From positions 1-10,430 of the forward strand of contig CAIYZZ010000486.1 of the NCBI GenBank assembly GCA_903930805.1: 10,430 bases of DNA. Direction: 5' to 3'. Position 1 is the stretch's first letter. The number at the start of each line of letters is the position of its first letter. The DNA is from an uncultured Rhodocyclaceae bacterium (lineage in GTDB: Bacteria > Pseudomonadota > Gammaproteobacteria > Burkholderiales > Rhodocyclaceae). Of this stretch, positions 7,167-10,430 are shown in pieces. Below the pieces are notes generated by a model, which saw nothing but the letters and a program-made list of their open reading frames with translations, had not been told where the DNA came from and made no database searches. The position numbers were made by a program, and so were the translations under genes.

Positions 7167-8237
7167 ATGAAGACTGTTTTTATAACTGGCGGGGCCGGCT
7201 TCATCGGCTCGGCGTTGATTCGTCTGCTGATCGCTGAAACTAATTGGCGCATCGTCAATATCGACAAACTCACCTATGCCGGCAATCTTGAATCGCTGGC
7301 CGACGCCGGGAGCAATCCGCGCCACATCTTCAGCCACACCGATATCTGCGACCGCGCGGCAATGGATGCGCTGTTTGCCGCCCACCAACCCTGCGGCATC
7401 ATCCACCTCGCCGCCGAGTCGCACGTCGATCGCTCCATTCACGGGCCGGGCGACTTTATCCAGACCAACATCACCGGCACCTACACCCTGCTTGAGGCTG
7501 CGCGCGCCTACTGGAGCGGACTCGCGGAACCCGAGCGTAGAGCCTTCCGCTTCCACCACGTCTCGACGGATGAGGTTTTCGGCAGCTTGGGAGCTACCGG
7601 TCTATTCACCGAGACCACCGCCTACGACCCGCGCTCGCCCTACTCTTCGTCGAAAGCTTCCTCGGATCATCTGGTGCGCGCCTGGCAGCATACCTACGGC
7701 CTGCCAACACTCATTACCAACTGCTCGAACAACTACGGGCCCTACCAGTTCCCGGAAAAACTGGTGCCGCTGATGATTCTCAATGCGCTGGCCGGCAAGC
7801 CTCTACCCATCTACGGCAAAGGCGACAACATCCGCGACTGGCTCTATGTCGACGACCACACCCGCGCGTTGCAACTGGTATTTGAACACGGCCAACCTGG
7901 CGACACCTACTGCATCGGCGGGCGCAACGAGATGACCAACATGCAGGTCGTCGATACCCTCTGCAGCCTGCTTGATCGCTTGCACCCCGGCAGCAACGGC
8001 CAAGCTTATGCGACCCTCAAAACCTTCGTCGCCGACCGGCCCGGACATGACCGACGCTACGCCATCGATGCCAACAAGATCGCCGCTGACCTGGGCTGGA
8101 AACCACAGGAAACCTTCGAGAGCGGCATCGAAAAAACTGTCGCCTGGTATCTGGGCAACACCGAATGGATCACCCACGTCCAAAGCGGCGAATACCGCAA
8201 CTGGATCGACCGTAATTACGCAAAGCGCCAATCATGA
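7167..8237 (+). CDS. rfbB: dTDP-glucose 4,6-dehydratase
   Basis: RfbB/RmlB carries out step two of dTDP-L-rhamnose synthesis, turning dTDP-glucose into dTDP-4-keto-6-deoxyglucose with tightly bound NAD+. The 356 residues match the family length. The short-chain dehydrogenase features are GGAGFIG (8-14) for NAD binding, DKLTYAGN (33-40), [12 protein letters not shown] (80-91), the family-specific catalytic TDE (134-136), and YSSSK (159-163) with catalytic Tyr and Lys. [17 protein letters not shown] (188-204) and [11 protein letters not shown] (291-301) are also diagnostic. ATG at 7167 has an excellent ribosome binding site (GGGAG, 7155-7159), which overlaps the cyclase stop codon. An in-frame extension back to 7041 is antisense-free but non-homologous and overlaps the cyclase, so I left it out. 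The stop overlaps rfbA by ATGA. Confidence 0.97.
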   Translation: MKTVFITGGAGFIGSALIRLLIAETNWRIVNIDKLTYAGNLESLADAGSNPRHIFSHTDICDRAAMDALFAAHQPCGIIHLAAESHVDRSIHGPGDFIQTNITGTYTLLEAARAYWSGLAEPERRAFRFHHVSTDEVFGSLGATGLFTETTAYDPRSPYSSSKASSDHLVRAWQHTYGLPTLITNCSNNYGPYQFPEKLVPLMILNALAGKPLPIYGKGDNIRDWLYVDDHTRALQLVFEHGQPGDTYCIGGRNEMTNMQVVDTLCSLLDRLHPGSNGQAYATLKTFVADRPGHDRRYAIDANKIAADLGWKPQETFESGIEKTVAWYLGNTEWITHVQSGEYRNWIDRNYAKRQS

Positions 8238-9118
8238 AAACACGCAAAGGCATCATCCTCGCCGGCGGTGCCGGCACCCGCCTGCATCCGGCCACACTGG
8301 CTGTTTCCAAGCAACTGCTACCGGTGTACGACAAACCGATGATCTACTACCCGCTGGCGACACTGATGCTGGCGGGCATCCGCGACATCCTGCTGATTTC
8401 CACCCCTCAAGACACCCCGCGTTTTGCCCAGTTGCTGGACGATGGCGCACTCTGGGGATTGAACCTTTCCTACGCTGTGCAGCCCTCGCCAGACGGTCTC
8501 GCCCAAGCCTTTATCATCGGCCGCGATTTCATTGGCAACGATCCCTCGGCGCTGGTGCTGGGGGACAACCTGTTCTACGGCCACGAACTGTCAGACCTGT
8601 TGCAGAACGCAGAAAAAGTCGGCGCCGGCGCGACGGTATTCGCCTATGCCGTGACTGACCCAGAGCGTTATGGTGTCGTCGAGTTCGATGCTCAACGCCG
8701 CGCTGTCAGCATCGAAGAAAAACCCAAGCAACCTAAATCACGCTACGCCGTCACCGGCCTCTACTTCTACGACGAGCAGGTCTGCGACATCGCCAAAAAC
8801 CTGAAGCCCTCACCGCGCGGCGAACTCGAAATCACCGACGTCAATCGGTGCTATCTCGAAGCCGGCCAACTCAATGTCGAACTCATGGGCCGCGGTATGG
8901 CCTGGCTCGATACCGGCACACACGATTCGTTGCTGGAGGCCGGCCAGTTCATCGCCACACTGGAAAAACGGCAGGGGCTCAAGGTTGCCTGCCCCGAAGA
9001 AATAGCCTGGCGCCAGGGCTGGATCAACGACACACAACTTGAAGCACTCGCTGCACCACTGGCCAAGAGCGGCTACGGCGCCTACCTGCAAGGCCTGCTG
9101 CGCGAAAGGGTGTATTGA
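8234..9118 (+). CDS. rfbA: Glucose-1-phosphate thymidylyltransferase
   Basis: RfbA/RmlA makes dTDP-glucose from glucose-1-phosphate and dTTP, the first and feedback-regulated step of the rhamnose pathway. The 294 residues are of normal length. The nucleotidyltransferase signature [11 protein letters not shown] (11-21) is followed by [17 protein letters not shown] (25-41), with Arg16 and Lys26 as the expected phosphate-binding residues. PDGLAQAF (86-93), LGDN with metal-binding Asp111, EEKP (161-164), GELEITDVN (196-204) and [10 protein letters not shown] with Asp226 are all present. The ATG overlaps the rfbB stop by 4 bp and there is no separate strong ribosome binding site, so translation is probably coupled. 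The stop shares one base with the rfbC start (TGATG). Nothing is missing and the enzyme should be active. Confidence 0.97.
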   Translation: MKTRKGIILAGGAGTRLHPATLAVSKQLLPVYDKPMIYYPLATLMLAGIRDILLISTPQDTPRFAQLLDDGALWGLNLSYAVQPSPDGLAQAFIIGRDFIGNDPSALVLGDNLFYGHELSDLLQNAEKVGAGATVFAYAVTDPERYGVVEFDAQRRAVSIEEKPKQPKSRYAVTGLYFYDEQVCDIAKNLKPSPRGELEITDVNRCYLEAGQLNVELMGRGMAWLDTGTHDSLLEAGQFIATLEKRQGLKVACPEEIAWRQGWINDTQLEALAAPLAKSGYGAYLQGLLRERVY

Positions 9119-9660
9119 TGAAGGTCATTGAGACAGCAGTCAAGGATGCGCTCATCCTGGAGCCCAAGGTATTCGGCGACGAACGCGGTTTCTTCATGGA
9201 AAGCTGGAACCAGCGCAGCTTTTCCGCCCTCGGACTGAATGCCAGCTTCGTGCAGGACAACCACTCGCGTTCGCAAAAGGGCGTACTGCGCGGACTGCAC
9301 TACCAGATCAAGCAGCCTCAAGGAAAACTCGTGCGCGTCGTCAGCGGTGAAGTCTATGACGTCGCTGTCGACCTGCGCAGATCGTCTCCCACCTTCGGGC
9401 GCTGGGTCGGGGTTGTGCTGTCTGCCGAGAACAAGTGCATGTTCTGGGTTCCCCCCGGCTTCGCCCACGGCTTTCTCGTGCTGTCCGGGAGTGCCGACTT
9501 CCTTTACAAGGCGACCGAATATTACGCACCTGAATACGAGCGTTCGCTTCTTTGGAACGACCCCGATCTCGCCATCGATTGGCCGCTATCCGAGTCACCC
9601 ACGCTTGCCGCCAAGGATGCCGTTGGAACCCCCCTGAAAATGGCTGAAGTCTATCCATGA
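9118..9660 (+). CDS. rfbC: dTDP-4-dehydrorhamnose 3,5-epimerase
   Basis: RfbC/RmlC epimerises C3 and C5 of dTDP-4-keto-6-deoxyglucose, step three of the pathway. The 180-residue cupin has DERGFFMESW (21-30), QDNHSRSQKGVLRGLHYQ (46-63) with catalytic His61, QGKLVRV with Lys70, GEVYDVAVDLRRSSPTFG (77-94), WVPPGFAHGFLVLS (110-123), Tyr130 and Tyr136 around the active site, and Asp167 (AAKD) as the expected partner of His61. I chose ATG at 9118, which overlaps the rfbA stop by one base; the TTG three bases earlier adds one residue only. The stop overlaps the rfbD start by ATGA. Confidence 0.96.
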   Translation: MKVIETAVKDALILEPKVFGDERGFFMESWNQRSFSALGLNASFVQDNHSRSQKGVLRGLHYQIKQPQGKLVRVVSGEVYDVAVDLRRSSPTFGRWVGVVLSAENKCMFWVPPGFAHGFLVLSGSADFLYKATEYYAPEYERSLLWNDPDLAIDWPLSESPTLAAKDAVGTPLKMAEVYP

Positions 9661-10430
9661 CGCGCATTCTGCTCACCGGCATCAATGGCCAGGTCGGTTG
9701 GGAACTACAGCGCACCCTGCAACCCCTGGGCGAAATCATCGCCCTCGATCGATCCGGCTTCGACCTCACCAACCCCGACCAGATGCGCGCCGTATTGCGC
9801 GAAATCAAACCGACCATCATCGTCAATCCGGCGGCTTATACCGCTGTCGACAAAGCCGAAAGCGAAACCGACCTCGCCATGGCTATCAACGGTATCGCCC
9901 CCGGTATTCTGGGTGAAGAAACCAAGCGACTGGATGCCCTGCTCGTCCACTTCTCGACCGACTATGTATTCGACGGCAGCAAGCCTACGCCTTACATGGA
10001 GGGCGATCACACTGCCCCCGCGAGCAGCTACGGTCGCAGCAAGCTCGCTGGCGAGCTTGCTATTCTGGCCACTGATTGCCGTCACCTGATCCTCCGCACC
10101 AGTTGGGTCTACGGACTGCGTGGCGCTAACTTCTTGCGCACCATGCTCCGACTGGCCAAAGAACGCGACGAACTACGCGTTGTCGCCGATCAGATCGGCG
10201 CCCCCACCTGGAGTCGCATGATTGCCGAAACCATGGCGCTAGCCATTGCCCGGTATCGCGATCAGCTGGGCATTTACCACTGTACCGCCAGCGGTGAAAC
10301 CAGCTGGCACGGCTTTACCGAAACCATCATGGCCATCGCAAACAAGAATGGCATGCTTGAAAAAACACCGCCGGTATGCCGTATCGTCACCGCCGACTTT
10401 CCAACGCCAGCCAGACGCCCCGCCAACTCG
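9657..10430 (+). CDS. rfbD: dTDP-4-dehydrorhamnose reductase, partial (3' end outside window)
   Basis: RfbD/RmlD reduces dTDP-4-keto-L-rhamnose to dTDP-L-rhamnose with NAD(P)H, the last step. The reading frame stays open from ATG 9657 to the end of the window, 258 codons; relatives have about 290-300, so about 40 residues are missing. Seen: LLTGINGQVGWEL (5-17) for the nucleotide, NPAAYTAVDKAE (57-68), HFSTDYVFDG (98-107), the catalytic YGRSK (125-129), RTSWVYG, and a C-terminal RPANS typical of the substrate region, which is where the window stops. It overlaps rfbC by 4 bp, completing the rfbBACD order. No frameshift is visible. Confidence 0.95.
   Translation, partial: MTRILLTGINGQVGWELQRTLQPLGEIIALDRSGFDLTNPDQMRAVLREIKPTIIVNPAAYTAVDKAESETDLAMAINGIAPGILGEETKRLDALLVHFSTDYVFDGSKPTPYMEGDHTAPASSYGRSKLAGELAILATDCRHLILRTSWVYGLRGANFLRTMLRLAKERDELRVVADQIGAPTWSRMIAETMALAIARYRDQLGIYHCTASGETSWHGFTETIMAIANKNGMLEKTPPVCRIVTADFPTPARRPANS

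Noticed and set aside
6631..7167. Minus-strand open frame opposite the GGDEF domain
   Set aside because: It mirrors the cyclase codon pattern, has no motif and no ribosome binding site; shadow of a real gene.

Overview
The window looks like a chromosomal piece of a Gram-negative, probably betaproteobacterial, organism. That rests on the style of the NarL-type kinase and regulator, the GGDEF protein and the rfbBACD order, and it is inference rather than a database result. It divides at a tRNA-Thr gene. Left of the tRNA (1-3040) the sequence is less GC-rich (sampled lines 43-52 % GC), loosely packed and holds accessory-type genes. Right of it (3190-10430) the sequence is GC-rich (a sampled line is 62 %) and is one tightly packed plus-strand gene cluster.

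Left part: a minus-strand RTX-type, probably type I-secreted protein (41-877) ends abruptly just after its calcium-binding repeats, beside a C7 tract. The gap 878-1207 holds a doubtful minus-strand cysteine-rich ORF and a strong hairpin flanked by A and T tracts. That hairpin is enclosed by a 9-bp inverted repeat whose right arm lies in the first codons of the next gene. Two plus-strand exported alpha/beta hydrolases (1208-2032, 2029-2823) overlap by ATGA. A small gene with a good ribosome binding site (2851) follows; it carries an apparent +1 frameshift and runs into the antisense strand of tRNA-Thr(TGT) (3041-3116, minus, CCA encoded).

Right part: a soluble PAS histidine kinase with a degenerate receiver-like N-terminus (3190-4710), a NarL/FixJ response regulator (4712-5353), a soluble GGEEF diguanylate cyclase with an intact I-site (5371-7155), then rfbB, rfbA, rfbC and a partial rfbD (7167-10430 and beyond). 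All are on the plus strand. The gaps or overlaps are 1, 17, 11, -4, -1 and -4 bp, so they may be one transcript. The four rfb genes together make dTDP-L-rhamnose from glucose-1-phosphate for O-antigen or exopolysaccharide. The upstream genes form a signalling module that could tie an internal signal to c-di-GMP and to surface polysaccharide.

No CRISPR array, complete insertion sequence, integrase or rRNA was seen. The points most worth following are the nested inverted repeats before the hydrolase pair, the frameshifted gene at the tRNA boundary, and the kinase/regulator/cyclase/rhamnose operon.
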